A stretch of 64,000 nt of DNA. Origin: Frigoribacterium sp. Leaf263 (GTDB lineage Bacteria; Actinomycetota; Actinomycetes; Actinomycetales; Microbacteriaceae). The DNA is taken from positions 720,370 through 784,369 of the forward strand of contig NZ_LMMO01000001.1 in the NCBI RefSeq assembly GCF_001422285.1, given 5' to 3'. Of this stretch, positions 1 through 8,473 are shown in pieces. Every line of letters begins with the position of its first letter. Within the stretch, counting starts at the first letter, position 1. The notes under the pieces are model-generated. The model saw only the letters and a list, made by a program, of their open reading frames with translations, was not told the DNA's origin and searched no databases. Made by a program: the position numbers and the translations under genes.

Positions 1-148
1 CGGCCCGCTGGCCTTCACCGGGTCGGAGGCGCTGCCGGCGCTGGTGCTCGCCCTGATGCTCGTCGTCTCGGGCGCCGTGCTCGTGGCTCGCCGTCGTCGC
101 CAGCAGCAGCTCGCCTCGGCGAACGGGGACCTGGGGCCGCAGCTGTAG
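1..148 (+). CDS. Sortase-anchored surface protein, C-terminal fragment
   Basis: Only the last 48 codons are present (first complete codon at 2, stop at 146). The tail reads LAFTG, then a hydrophobic stretch of about 20 residues, then ARRRRQQQ. This is the standard cell-wall sorting signal: a sortase motif, a membrane anchor and a basic stop-transfer end. LAxTG is the variant recognised by class E sortases common in high-GC actinobacteria. The protein is therefore probably secreted and covalently linked to the wall. Its function is carried upstream of the window and cannot be judged. Confidence 0.8.
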   Translation, partial: GPLAFTGSEALPALVLALMLVVSGAVLVARRRRQQQLASANGDLGPQL

Positions 149-174
149 CCCGCTCCGGATCTCGAGGACTCGAA

Positions 175-219
175 GCGAAGGGGACACCGTCGAACACGGC
201 GGTGTCGCCTCCGCTTCGC
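175..219 (+). terminator. Stem-loop after the surface protein gene
   Basis: Outer arms GCGAAG (175-180) and CTTCGC (214-219) enclose inner arms GACACCG (183-189) and CGGTGTC (200-206). It lies 26 nt after the stop codon. No T-run follows, as is usual in high-GC actinobacteria. Confidence 0.55.
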
Positions 220-334
220 GCTGTCTCGCGCCGTGCCCGCCAGGCGCTGTCGCGCGCAGTGCCCGCCAGGCGCTGTCGCGCGCGGTGCCCGCTAGGCGCT
301 GTCGCGCGCAGTGCCCGCTAGGCGCTGTCGCGCC
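215..334. repeat. 26-bp tandem repeat running through a stop codon
   Basis: Near-identical 26-bp units start at 241, 267 and 293, with a partial unit at 319-334 and a degenerate unit at 215-240. The unit core is GGCGCTGTCGCGCGCAGTGC. The last unit contains the 3' end and stop codon of the LacI-type gene (stop 318-320, minus strand). The array thus looks like a repeated duplication of that gene's 3' end. In the minus-strand RNA the segment GGCGC-GACA-GCGCC can fold as a hairpin, so the array may act as multiple terminators. Confidence 0.85.
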
Positions 335-1337
335 ACATGATGTCGGTGGGCAGCAGGACTCCGCCGGGGCGGTCGGTGCCGCCGAGCTGGTCGAGCACCT
401 GCTGGGCGGCCCGGCGGCCGAGGTCCTCCGCGGGCTGACGCACCGTCGAGAGCGCGGGGGTGCAGCGCAGCGCCCATGAGCTGTCGTCGAAGCCGACGAT
501 CCCGACCCGGCCGGGCACGTCGATGCCGCGACGGTGCAGCACGTCGAGCGCGCCGGCCGCGACGGCGTCGGACGCGGCGAAGACCCCGTCGACCGTCGGG
601 TCGCGGCGCAGCAGCTCGGACATGCCGTCGACGCCGGCCGTGTAGCTGTAGAACGGGTTGCGGACCACGAGGTCGGGGTCGAAGAGCTCGCCGAGCGCCG
701 TGCGGAAGCCCGCGAGTCGGTCTTCGCCCGAGTCGCGGTCGAGCCCCGAGGCGAGCATGCCGATGCGGCGACGCCCCGTGCCGACCAGCCGACGGACGAT
801 CGCCTCGGCCGCGGCGCGGTTGTCGATGCCGATGAAGGGGATGTCGGGGGCGTCGGGCGGATGGCCGACGAACGACGCCGGAAGACGCAGCTCGGCGACG
901 GCCTCGGAGATCGGGTCGCCGGTGCGGGCCGAGAGGATGATCGCGCCGTCGACGAAACCGCCGCGGAGGTACTCGATGACGCGGTCGCTGTCGCGCTGCG
1001 AGTCGATCATCAGGGTGACGAGCTGATGGTCGGCCTGCGAGAGCACGGCGTTCGTGCCGATCAGGATGTTGCCGATGTTGGGGTCGTCGAGCACGACCGA
1101 GTGCGGCTCGTGGACGATCAGCGCGATGGCACGCGAGCGCTGCGTGACGAGGTTGCGGGCCGCGGCGTTGCGCACGTAGCCGACCTTCGCCACGGCCGCC
1201 TCGACGGCCTCGCGCGCCTGCGCCGAGACGTACGGCTCGTTGTTCAGCACGCGGGACACGGTGCCTCGCGAGATGCCCGCCTCGGCGGCGACGTCGTGGA
1301 TCGTGGCCCGGCGTCTCGGGGATCTCGGACCGGACAT
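318..1337 (-). CDS. LacI family transcriptional repressor
   Basis: DNA-binding regulator of about 339 residues. The N-terminus has the LacI helix-turn-helix (TIHDVAAEAGISRGTVSRVL) and hinge region, followed by a periplasmic-binding-protein-like sugar domain ending in a WRDSA tail. I prefer the ATG at 1337 because AAGGTGA lies at Shine-Dalgarno distance before it; a GTG at 1346 would add three residues. It is divergent from the GH42/ABC operon, and three palindromes in the shared region fit LacI-type operators. It is therefore probably the local galactoside-responsive repressor. The inducer is inferred, not seen. The 3' end merges into the 26-bp tandem array. Confidence 0.9.
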   Translation of the reverse strand: MSGPRSPRRRATIHDVAAEAGISRGTVSRVLNNEPYVSAQAREAVEAAVAKVGYVRNAAARNLVTQRSRAIALIVHEPHSVVLDDPNIGNILIGTNAVLSQADHQLVTLMIDSQRDSDRVIEYLRGGFVDGAIILSARTGDPISEAVAELRLPASFVGHPPDAPDIPFIGIDNRAAAEAIVRRLVGTGRRRIGMLASGLDRDSGEDRLAGFRTALGELFDPDLVVRNPFYSYTAGVDGMSELLRRDPTVDGVFAASDAVAAGALDVLHRRGIDVPGRVGIVGFDDSSWALRCTPALSTVRQPAEDLGRRAAQQVLDQLGGTDRPGGVLLPTDIMWRDSA

Positions 1338-1394
1338 GGGAGTCACCTTAGCCGAGCCTGAACGCCCCGGCGCGGTCGTCGCGCGGCCGTGATG

Positions 1395-1425
1395 TTGACA
1401 AACGCGAGAGCCTGGGTTTTACTCT
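1395..1425 (+). promoter_or_regulatory. Promoter of the GH42/ABC operon
   Basis: A consensus -35 TTGACA (1395-1400) is followed at about 17-19 nt by TTTACT/TACTCT (1418-1425). The first operator palindrome overlaps the -10 end, a layout suited to repression by the divergent LacI-type protein. Confidence 0.6.
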
Positions 1426-1440
1426 GTGAACCTTCCCAGA
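1423..1440. promoter_or_regulatory. Operator O1, LacI-type palindrome
   Basis: TCTGTGAACCTTCCCAGA is an 18-bp imperfect palindrome (7 of 8 half-site positions match). It resembles the GTGAACNNTTCAC operators described for galactoside repressors in actinobacteria. It overlaps the -10 region. Confidence 0.65.
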
Positions 1441-1469
1441 AAAACTCGCCGCGGTTCCCGAGCGGCGAA

Positions 1470-1487
1470 TGTGGGAACGATCACAGA
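1470..1487. promoter_or_regulatory. Operator O2, degenerate LacI-type palindrome
   Basis: TGTGGGAACGATCACAGA matches the O1/O3 pattern with more mismatches and a central CG. Its centre is 47 bp from O1 and 23 bp from O3. Confidence 0.4.
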
Positions 1488-1492
1488 CATCA

Positions 1493-1510
1493 TGTGTGAA
1501 CCTTCACAGA
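1493..1510. promoter_or_regulatory. Operator O3, LacI-type palindrome
   Basis: TGTGTGAACCTTCACAGA is the best palindrome of the three (core TGTGAACCTTCACA). It lies about 60 bp upstream of the GH42 start codon. Confidence 0.65.
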
Positions 1511-1568
1511 CGAAGGGCTCCGGCCTCGAGTCGGCTGGGGGATCGCCCGCCGACGAAGCCGAGGCCCC

Positions 1569-3611
1569 GTGCTCACCCAGACCCTCCCGCAGCAGACCGC
1601 GCTCGACCTCGGGCTCGACGGTCTCGTCTTCGGCTGCGACTACAACCCCGAGCAGTGGTCGCCCGAGACCTGGGTCGACGACGTCGCCCTGATGCGCGAG
1701 GCCGGGGTCAACCTCGTCGCCATCAACATCTTCGGCTGGTCGCACGTCGAGCCCGAGCCCGGTCGGTTCCGGTTCGACGACCTCGACACCGTCATCGAGC
1801 TGCTCCACGCCGCGGGCATCGGGGTCAACCTCGGCACCGGCACGTCGTCGCCGCCCCCGTGGCTGACGACGCGTCACCCCGAGGTGCTGCCCGTCGCAGC
1901 CGACGGCACCACGCGCTGGCCGGGCGGCCGTCAGGCCTACTGCCCCAGCTCGCCCGTATTCCGCGAGCGCGCCCTCGAGCTCGTCCGCGCCACCGCCGAG
2001 CGCTACGGCCGCCACCCCGCCGTGCGCCTCTGGCACGTGTCGAACGAGCTCGGCTGCCACAACGCCCTCTGCTACTGCGACGAGTCGGCCCTCGCGTTCC
2101 GGGCCTGGCTGGAGGCGCGCTACGGCACCGTCGACGCGCTCAACACCGCCTGGGGCACGGCCTTCTGGAGCCAGCGCTACTCGGCCTTCGCCGAGGTGCT
2201 GCCCCCGCGGGCGACCCTGTCGTTCGTCAACCCGGCGCAGACGATCGACTTCCACCGGTTCAGCTCCGACACCCTGCTCGAGCACTACCGGGCCGAGGCC
2301 GGCGTCATCGAGCGGTTCAGCGCCGTGCCGATCACGACCAACTTCATGGTCGCCGCGCACATCAGGAACCAGGACTACTGGACCTGGGCGGGCGACATGG
2401 CCGTCATCGCGAACGACCACTACCTCGACCACCGCCTCGAGCGCCCCGAGGTCGAGCTGGCCTTCGCCGCCGACACCACCCGCGGACTGGCCGGCGGCGC
2501 CCCGTGGATCCTCATGGAGCACTCGACGGGGGCCGTCAACTGGCAGCCCCGCAACCTCACGAAGGCACCGGGCGAGATGCTCCGGAACACCGCCTCCCAC
2601 GTCGCCCGCGGCGCCGACGGCGTCTGCTTCTTCCAGTGGCGCGCCTCCGTCAAGGGCACCGAGAAGTTCCACTCGGCCCTGCTGCCCCACGCCGGCACCT
2701 CGTCGCGCATGTGGGAGGACTCGGTCCGGCTCGGCGCCCTGTCGTCGCGCCTCGGCGAGCTGCGCGGCTCGCGCGTCGTCGCCGACGTCGCGCTGGTCTT
2801 CAGCTGGGAGAACTGGTGGGCGGCGGACCTCGAGGCGCACCCCACGGCCGACTTCTCGTACATCGAGCAGGTCCACCGCCTCTACGGCGCCCTCTGGGAT
2901 CTCGGCGTCACGGTCGACGTCGTCGCCCCCGGCGCCCCGCTCGACGGCCACTCGCTCGTCGTCGTGCCGAGCCTCTACCTGGTGCGCGACGAGCACGCCG
3001 CGGTGATCGACGCGTTCGTCGCCGACGGCGGCTCGGCCCTCGTGACCTTCTTCAGCGGGATCGTCGACGAGACCGACGGCGTCCGGGCCGGAGGCTACCC
3101 CGGGGCGTTCCGCGACATGCTCGGCGTCCGGGTCGACGAGTTCGCCCCGCTGCCGGTCGGCGGCACCGTCGAGCTCGCCGGCGGCCTGCCGGGCGCCACG
3201 GGCAGTCTCTGGTCCGAGCCCGTCGAGCTCGTCGGCGCCGAGGCCGTCCTCGACTACGCGTCGGGTCACCTCGCCGGTCGCCCCGCCGTCACGCGCCACC
3301 CCCACGGTCGCGGGCTCGCCTGGTACGTCTCCACCGTGCTCGACACGGCTGCGCTCGGCGACCTCGTCGCCCGGGTCGTCGACGAGGCCGGGGTGGCCGC
3401 GCGCAGCGACGTCGCCGGTCGCCCCGGCGTCGAGGTCGTGCGCCGCGTGGGCGAGCAGCACGAGTGGGTGTTCGTCCTCAACCACTCCGACGACGTCGTG
3501 CTCCACGACTTCGCCGGCTACGACCTGGTCTCCGAGCAGCACGTCTCGGGGCGCATCGAGCTCGCCGCGGGCGGCTCGCACATCATCCGCCAGGACAGGA
3601 AGGCATCATGA
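1569..3611 (+). CDS. Beta-galactosidase, glycoside hydrolase family 42
   Basis: Hydrolyses terminal beta-galactosides in the cytoplasm. At 680 residues it has the usual GH42 length. Visible marks are the N-terminal FGCDYNPEQW, the Asn-Glu pair in WHVSNELGCH (acid/base Glu), the ILMEHSTGAVNWQP nucleophile motif, and a metal-site-like Cys cluster CHNALCYCDE. The GTG at 1569 is the first good start and has a weak GAGG ahead. The stop overlaps the next start (ATGA), so it is translationally coupled to the ABC permeases. Together they form an uptake-and-cleavage unit for galacto-oligosaccharides. Another beta- or alpha-L-configured galactose-like substrate cannot be excluded. Confidence 0.92.
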   Translation: MLTQTLPQQTALDLGLDGLVFGCDYNPEQWSPETWVDDVALMREAGVNLVAINIFGWSHVEPEPGRFRFDDLDTVIELLHAAGIGVNLGTGTSSPPPWLTTRHPEVLPVAADGTTRWPGGRQAYCPSSPVFRERALELVRATAERYGRHPAVRLWHVSNELGCHNALCYCDESALAFRAWLEARYGTVDALNTAWGTAFWSQRYSAFAEVLPPRATLSFVNPAQTIDFHRFSSDTLLEHYRAEAGVIERFSAVPITTNFMVAAHIRNQDYWTWAGDMAVIANDHYLDHRLERPEVELAFAADTTRGLAGGAPWILMEHSTGAVNWQPRNLTKAPGEMLRNTASHVARGADGVCFFQWRASVKGTEKFHSALLPHAGTSSRMWEDSVRLGALSSRLGELRGSRVVADVALVFSWENWWAADLEAHPTADFSYIEQVHRLYGALWDLGVTVDVVAPGAPLDGHSLVVVPSLYLVRDEHAAVIDAFVADGGSALVTFFSGIVDETDGVRAGGYPGAFRDMLGVRVDEFAPLPVGGTVELAGGLPGATGSLWSEPVELVGAEAVLDYASGHLAGRPAVTRHPHGRGLAWYVSTVLDTAALGDLVARVVDEAGVAARSDVAGRPGVEVVRRVGEQHEWVFVLNHSDDVVLHDFAGYDLVSEQHVSGRIELAAGGSHIIRQDRKAS

Positions 3612-4570
3612 CCGTCACCCCCGCCCGCCCGCGAGGCCGCCGAACGACCGATGCGTCGCTCCCGTCCGACCCCTCGCCCCGCCGCGAGGCGCCGACCCGA
3701 CGCCGGGGCTTCCGCTACCGCAAGGCCATCGCGATCTTCATCGTGCCCTTCGGCCTGCTCTTCGCCGCGTTCTACCTCACGCCCATCCTCTACGCCGTCT
3801 ACCAGTCGCTGCAGAAGATCGAGCGCGAGGGCACCTTCGGCGCCCCCACGCAGGTCTTCGGCGGTCTGACGCAGTACGCGCTCGTCTTCGAGAGCAGCGA
3901 GTTCTGGGCGTCGATCCTCCGGGTGCTCCTGTTCGGCGTCGTCCAGGTGCCGGTGATGCTGTTCCTCGCCCTCTTGTTCGCCCTGCTGCTCGACTCGCCG
4001 CTGCTGCGCGGCAAGCGGTTCTTCCGACTCGCGTTCTTCGCGCCGTACGCCGTGCCCGGCGTCATCGCCGCGATCATGTGGGGCTACCTCTACTCGCCGA
4101 GCCTCTCGCCGTTCTCGGCGGTCACCTCGAGCGTCGGACTCCTCGACGGCGGCACGGTCCTCTGGGCCATCGCGAACGTCGTGACATGGGTCTTCGTCGG
4201 CTACAACATGCTGATCATCTACTCGTCGCTGCTGGCGATCCCGACCGAGATCTACGAGGCCGCCCGACTCGACGGGGCGTCGCAGTGGCGCATCGCCGTG
4301 GCGATCAAGATCCCGCTGGTCATCCCCGCGATCGTCCTCACCGCCGTGTTCTCGGTGATCGGGACCCTCCAGCTGCTCACCGAGCCCCTGGTCTTCCGTC
4401 AGTTCACGTCGACCATCTCGTCGACCTTCACGCCGAACATGCTCGTCTACTCGACGTCGTCGGTGCCCAACTTCAACCTCGCCGCCGCGTTCAGCGTCGT
4501 CCTCGCGGTCGCGACATTCATCCTCTCGATCGGCTTCCTCCGGTTGACCCAGCGGAAGGCCGACCAGTGA
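3608..4570 (+). CDS. ABC sugar transporter permease, MalF/UgpA type
   Basis: Inner-membrane subunit of a carbohydrate importer, 320 residues. A basic N-terminus of about 37 residues is followed by about six transmembrane segments. The cytoplasmic EAA loop is EAARLDGASQWRIAVAIKIP, which docks on the ATPase. It starts within the GH42 stop and itself ends in a GTGA overlap with the next permease, so the operon is tightly coupled. No ATPase gene is in the operon. In actinobacteria a shared MsiK-like ATPase encoded elsewhere commonly serves such systems. Confidence 0.9.
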   Translation: MTVTPARPRGRRTTDASLPSDPSPRREAPTRRRGFRYRKAIAIFIVPFGLLFAAFYLTPILYAVYQSLQKIEREGTFGAPTQVFGGLTQYALVFESSEFWASILRVLLFGVVQVPVMLFLALLFALLLDSPLLRGKRFFRLAFFAPYAVPGVIAAIMWGYLYSPSLSPFSAVTSSVGLLDGGTVLWAIANVVTWVFVGYNMLIIYSSLLAIPTEIYEAARLDGASQWRIAVAIKIPLVIPAIVLTAVFSVIGTLQLLTEPLVFRQFTSTISSTFTPNMLVYSTSSVPNFNLAAAFSVVLAVATFILSIGFLRLTQRKADQ

Positions 4571-5493
4571 CCGTCGACGCGCCCATTCGTCCCGCCCAGT
4601 CGTTCGACGACAAGACCACCCCGGCCCGCAAGCGCGGCCGCGGCCCCCGCGAGAGCGTCATGTCGCGCTCCGCCGCGATGATCATCATGGGCGCGTTCAC
4701 GCTCTACTTCCTGATCCCGATCTTCTGGCTGCTGGTCTCGTCGACCAAGACGCTCGACAACTTCAACAGCGGGCCGGCGCTCTGGTTCTCGGCCACGTCG
4801 CTGCAGGACTTCGTCGGCAACATCGGGCAGCTCTTCACCTACAACGACGGGATCTTCCCGCGGTGGATGCTCAACAGCATCGTCTACGCCACGGTCGCCG
4901 GCGGTCTCGGCACCATCCTGTCGGCGATGTGCGGCTACGCCCTGGCGAAGTACCGCTTCTGGGGCCGCGAGGCGCTGTTCAACATCTTCCTGGGCGGGGT
5001 GCTCGTCCCGGCGACGGCCCTCGCGCTGCCGCTGTTCCTGATCTTCAGCCAGGTGCAGCTGACCGACACGTTCTGGGCGGTGTTCCTGCCGAGCATCGTC
5101 AGCCCGTTCGGCGTCTACCTCAGCCGCATCTACGCCGCCTCGAGCGTCCCCGACGAGATCGTCGAGGCCGCGCGCATCGACGGGTCGAGCGAGCTCCGCA
5201 CGTTCTTCACCGTGGCGATCCGCCTCATGTCGCCGGCGCTCGTCACGGTGTTCCTGTTCCAGTTCGTCGCGATCTGGAACAACTTCTTCCTGCCGCTCGT
5301 CATGCTGCGTTCGCAGGAGCTGTTCCCCGTGACCCTCGGTCTCTACACGTGGAACTCCAACGTGAGCCAGTACCCCGAGCTCCGCACCCTGGTGCTCGTC
5401 GGCGCGTTCGTCTCGATCATCCCCCTCCTGATCGCGTTCCTCAGCCTGCAGCGCTTCTGGCGCAGCGGTCTCGGGTCCGGCGGTCTCAAGTGA
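4567..5493 (+). CDS. ABC sugar transporter permease, MalG/UgpE type
   Basis: Second membrane subunit of the importer, 308 residues with six predicted helices and the EAA loop EAARIDGSSELRTFFTVAIR. The GTG start at 4567 overlaps the preceding TGA. It pairs with the upstream permease to form the channel; the solute-binding lipoprotein follows 116 bp later. The N-terminal 30 residues are hydrophilic and cytoplasmic. Confidence 0.9.
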   Translation: MTVDAPIRPAQSFDDKTTPARKRGRGPRESVMSRSAAMIIMGAFTLYFLIPIFWLLVSSTKTLDNFNSGPALWFSATSLQDFVGNIGQLFTYNDGIFPRWMLNSIVYATVAGGLGTILSAMCGYALAKYRFWGREALFNIFLGGVLVPATALALPLFLIFSQVQLTDTFWAVFLPSIVSPFGVYLSRIYAASSVPDEIVEAARIDGSSELRTFFTVAIRLMSPALVTVFLFQFVAIWNNFFLPLVMLRSQELFPVTLGLYTWNSNVSQYPELRTLVLVGAFVSIIPLLIAFLSLQRFWRSGLGSGGLK

Positions 5494-5609
5494 GCCATCC
5501 CTCCCCGGGTCACCCGACCCGCACCTCCTCGACCTCCACTCCGCAAGGCAACGACGTCGTTCCCTCCCGAGACCGGGCAGCCCGGTCTCGCACCTCGATT
5601 GGAAATCGC

Positions 5610-6941
5610 ATGAAGAAATCCCGTGTCCTCACGATCGCGGCGGCCGCCGTCGTCTCGACCATCGCCCTCGCGGGCTGCAGCTCCGGAGGCGACGGCGCGT
5701 CCGGCTCCGGCGACGCCGCCTCGTGCGCCGCCTCCGACGGCAAGGTCACCCTGAACTTCACCACCTGGGTCCCCAACATGGACAAGGTCGTGGCGCTCTG
5801 GAACGAGGAGAACCCCGACATCCAGGTCAAGGTCTCGATCGTGCCGAACGGCAACAGCGGCACCTACCAGAACTTCTTCAACCAGCTGAAGGCGGGCAAC
5901 GCGCCCGACATCGGGCAGGTCGAGTACGACACCCTCCCCGCGTTCCGCGTGCAGGACGGCCTCGCGAACATCGCGTCGTGCGAGGGCGTCTCCGACGCCG
6001 AGGCCGACTACTCCGACGGTCTCTGGAACCAGGTCACCTTCGGCGAGGACGACTCCGTCTACGCGATCCCCCAGGACTCGGGCCCCATGGCCCTCTACTA
6101 CCGCAAGGACCTCTTCGAGAAGGCCGGCCTCGACGTCCCCACCACGTGGGAGCAGTACGCCGAGGACGCCGTGAAGATCAAGGAGATGGGCGGCAGCATC
6201 ACGAACTTCGCCAAGGGCGACGTGAACCAGTTCGCCGGTCTCGTCTCGCAGGCCGGCGGCCAGTGGTTCGACACGAGCGACGGCACCTGGACGGTCGACA
6301 TGACCGACGAGGCATCGACCAAGGTCGCCGACTACTGGCAGGACCTCATCTCGAAGGACCTCGTCACCACCCTGCCGAGCTTCACCGACGAGTGGAACAA
6401 CGCCTACAACACCGATCAGGACTGGACCTGGGTCTCGGCCGTCTGGGGCGCCAACACCATCTCGAGCGGCGCACCCGACACCGCCGGCGACTGGGCCGTC
6501 GCGCCCATGCCGCAGTGGACCGAGGGCGAGACCGCATCGGCCGCCTGGGGCGGATCGTCGAACGTCGTCTTCAAGAACAGCGAGCACCCCGCCGAGGCCT
6601 CGAAGTTCCTGGTCTGGCTGAACACCTCGACCGAGTCGCTCGAGGCCCTCAACAAGGAGGCCAACCTGTACCCGGCCTCCAGCACCGGCGCCGACCTGCC
6701 CGCCCTGACCTCGGGCGTCGAGTTCTACGGCGACCAGGCCATCTACGAGGACTTCGCCACGGCCGCCGAGAACATCCAGCCCTTCACCTGGGGCCCCACG
6801 ATGACGCAGACCTACAGCGACATCTCGGACGGCTTCGGCACCGCCGCGTCGGGTGACGGCACCCTGCTCGACGCTCTCGAGTCCGGCCAGGAGAAGACGA
6901 TCGCCGCCCTCGAGGCGCAGTCGATCGCGGTCACGAAGTAG
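5610..6941 (+). CDS. ABC sugar-binding lipoprotein
   Basis: Extracytoplasmic receptor of the importer, 443 residues. The signal peptide MKKSRVLTIAAAAVV ends in the lipobox LAGC, so the mature protein is lipid-anchored by its Cys. The rest has the family-1 solute-binding fold pattern (LNFTTWVPNMDKVVALWNEENPDIQVKV near the start in two pieces; GPMALYYRKDLFEKAG mid-protein). It sits last in the operon, behind the two permeases, unusual only in that the binding protein often comes first. The ligand is probably the galactoside cleaved by the GH42 enzyme (inferred). Confidence 0.92.
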   Translation: MKKSRVLTIAAAAVVSTIALAGCSSGGDGASGSGDAASCAASDGKVTLNFTTWVPNMDKVVALWNEENPDIQVKVSIVPNGNSGTYQNFFNQLKAGNAPDIGQVEYDTLPAFRVQDGLANIASCEGVSDAEADYSDGLWNQVTFGEDDSVYAIPQDSGPMALYYRKDLFEKAGLDVPTTWEQYAEDAVKIKEMGGSITNFAKGDVNQFAGLVSQAGGQWFDTSDGTWTVDMTDEASTKVADYWQDLISKDLVTTLPSFTDEWNNAYNTDQDWTWVSAVWGANTISSGAPDTAGDWAVAPMPQWTEGETASAAWGGSSNVVFKNSEHPAEASKFLVWLNTSTESLEALNKEANLYPASSTGADLPALTSGVEFYGDQAIYEDFATAAENIQPFTWGPTMTQTYSDISDGFGTAASGDGTLLDALESGQEKTIAALEAQSIAVTK

Positions 6942-6958
6942 CACGACACCAGCACACA

Positions 6959-7000
6959 CGGCGCCCGCGCCGGGGGAGTCCTCCTCCGACGCGGGCGCCG
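6959..7000 (+). terminator. Terminator of the GH42/ABC operon
   Basis: Perfect 11-bp arms CGGCGCCCGCG (6959-6969) and CGCGGGCGCCG (6990-7000) with a 20-nt loop begin 18 nt after the last stop codon. No U-tract follows. Confidence 0.75.
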
Positions 7001-7165
7001 TCGTGCGCCCGGGGGCCTGAGCCGGAGCCGAGGAGGCGCGGGTCGTCATCCTGCCGCTCGGCATCATCATCCGCGGGGATGAGACCGAGGTGGACCGGCA
7101 CGTCTAGCGTGTTGACCAGGGGGACGACAGGTGTCTCTCATCCAGGCTCAGGAGGCCTCTCGCAC

Positions 7166-7858
7166 ATGACCACCTCTCGACTGCTCACCGCTCTGACGAC
7201 CGTCGTCGTGGGCGGATTCGTCCTCGCCGGCTGCACGGGCGAGTCCACGACGACACCCGTCACGCCGACGCCGTCGGCGACGTCGGTCGAGGTGACCCCG
7301 AGCACGACGCCGAGCGCGACGGCGACCACGACTCCGGCTCCCGAGCCGACCCCGGCCGTCGATCTCGCGGACCCCGCGTCGTGGGTCATGTCGTCGACCG
7401 GGCTCGGGCCGATCCAGCTCGGCGGCAGCGCCACGGCGACGATCGACGAGCTGGCCGCCGCGGGGGGCCCCGTCGCGACGCGTGAGGAGGCATGCCCGGT
7501 GGTCGGCATCGACGACCCGTCCGTCCCGTTCGTGTACTTCGGCACCGACTCGTTCGACTCCGATGTGATCACGAGCGTCCGTCTCGGCATCGGCTCGCAG
7601 CTGGAGGCGGATCGCCCGTCGCCCACGACGGCCGAGGGGATCGGTCTCGACTCGACGCTGGCCGAGGCCCAGGCGGCCTACCCCGCTCTCGAGAGGACGG
7701 GCGAGTACAACACGGTCGAGTACTGGGGCGTGGCGCCGAGCGGCGACGACTGGCTCGTCTTCACCGTGGGCAAGCCGGTCGAGGGCGCGGACGCCGGGAC
7801 GATCTCGACCATCAGCGTGGGCGACGGCCCGGTCCCGCCGAGCGAGTTCTGCGGCTGA
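7166..7858 (+). CDS. Secreted lipoprotein of unknown function
   Basis: About 230 residues. The ATG at 7166 is preceded by AGGAGG at 7150-7155. The signal peptide ends in lipobox VLAGC, followed by a Thr/Pro/Ser-rich linker of about 45 residues typical of wall-spanning lipoproteins. The C-terminal domain starts near GLGPIQLGG and ends PPSEFCG. It carries Cys residues that could form a disulfide (EEACPV and the terminal Cys). I do not recognise the family. It stands alone, between the GH42 operon terminator and the DUF1801-like gene. Confidence 0.75.
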   Translation: MTTSRLLTALTTVVVGGFVLAGCTGESTTTPVTPTPSATSVEVTPSTTPSATATTTPAPEPTPAVDLADPASWVMSSTGLGPIQLGGSATATIDELAAAGGPVATREEACPVVGIDDPSVPFVYFGTDSFDSDVITSVRLGIGSQLEADRPSPTTAEGIGLDSTLAEAQAAYPALERTGEYNTVEYWGVAPSGDDWLVFTVGKPVEGADAGTISTISVGDGPVPPSEFCG

Positions 7859-7905
7859 GCCCCGCCGACCCGATCGCCCTCTTCCCCCTGAGACGCTCGC
7901 TGGCA

Positions 7906-7911
7906 TACTGT
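7906..7911 (+). promoter_or_regulatory. -10 box of the DUF1801-like gene
   Basis: TACTGT lies 27 nt before the start codon; unlike many genes here, this one has a leader with a GAGGAG ribosome site. Confidence 0.35.
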
Positions 7912-7938
7912 GTGCCACACCACGAGCGAGGAGCGACC

Positions 7939-8394
7939 ATGGCGACCGACGGATTCAGCGCGACCGAGAAGGCGGCGATGAAGCAGCGGGCGGCCGAGCT
8001 CCGCGCTGAAGCCAAGCAGCAGAAGGCGGCCGACAAGGCCGCCGCCGATCTGCAGAACGTGCTCGACGCCCACGCCGCCATGACGCCATCGGAGCGTGCG
8101 CTCGCCGAGAACCTGCACGCGATCGTGCTCGAGCAGGCCCCGGATCTGCTGCCGAAGACCTGGTACGGGTTCCCGTCGTACGCGGGGCCCGACGGCAGGA
8201 TCGTCGTGTTCTTCCAGCCGGGCGGCAAGTTCGGCACGCGGTACAGCACGGTCGGCTTCCAAGATGCGGCGGCGCTCGACGAGGGGTCGCTCTGGGCCAC
8301 GTCCTTCGCCTACACGGCGGTCGACGACGGCTCGACGGCGCAGCTCGTCGAGCTGATCGCGCGGGCGACCCGAGGAGGCGCGGCGACCGACTGA
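7939..8394 (+). CDS. DUF1801 / YdhG-like protein
   Basis: A 151-residue cytoplasmic protein. It has a Lys/Ala-rich helical N-terminus (about residues 1-45), then the conserved block APDLLPKTWYGFPSY, then a FFQPGGKFGTRYSTVGF region characteristic of this family. The fold is the small YdhG-like domain; no biochemical function is firmly established. GAGGAG at Shine-Dalgarno distance supports the ATG at 7939. The last codons contain the first arm of a GGAGGCGCGG inverted pair, which may terminate the transcript. Confidence 0.8.
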   Translation: MATDGFSATEKAAMKQRAAELRAEAKQQKAADKAAADLQNVLDAHAAMTPSERALAENLHAIVLEQAPDLLPKTWYGFPSYAGPDGRIVVFFQPGGKFGTRYSTVGFQDAAALDEGSLWATSFAYTAVDDGSTAQLVELIARATRGGAATD

Positions 8395-8412
8395 CCGGCA
8401 CCGCGCCTCCTC
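8372..8412. terminator. GGAGGCGCGG inverted pair overlapping a gene end
   Basis: GAGGAGGCGCGG (8372-8383, inside the 3' end of the gene) and CCGCGCCTCCTC (8401-8412) are perfect 12-bp arms with a 17-nt loop that contains the stop codon. This is one member of the dispersed decamer family. Confidence 0.6.
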
Positions 8413-8460
8413 GGGTCCCCGCTTCCGGTGCTTCGTCTCTCGGGGGCTGCGCCGCGGGCA

Positions 8461-8466
8461 TAGGGT
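8461..8466 (+). promoter_or_regulatory. Leaderless -10 box (XRE-cupin gene)
   Basis: TAGGGT ends 7 nt before the ATG at 8474, too close for a leader or Shine-Dalgarno, so the mRNA probably starts at or next to the AUG. Confidence 0.6.
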
Positions 8467-8473
8467 CTTGCTC

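Noticed and set aside
215-334. Possible CRISPR array
   Set aside because: The 26-bp units are directly adjacent with no unique spacers and no cas genes.
1419-3581. Very long minus-strand reading frame opposite the GH42 gene
   Set aside because: Its composition (Val/Gly/Arg/Asp/Glu repeats) is that of a high-GC shadow frame; the plus strand encodes a full GH42 enzyme with catalytic motifs.
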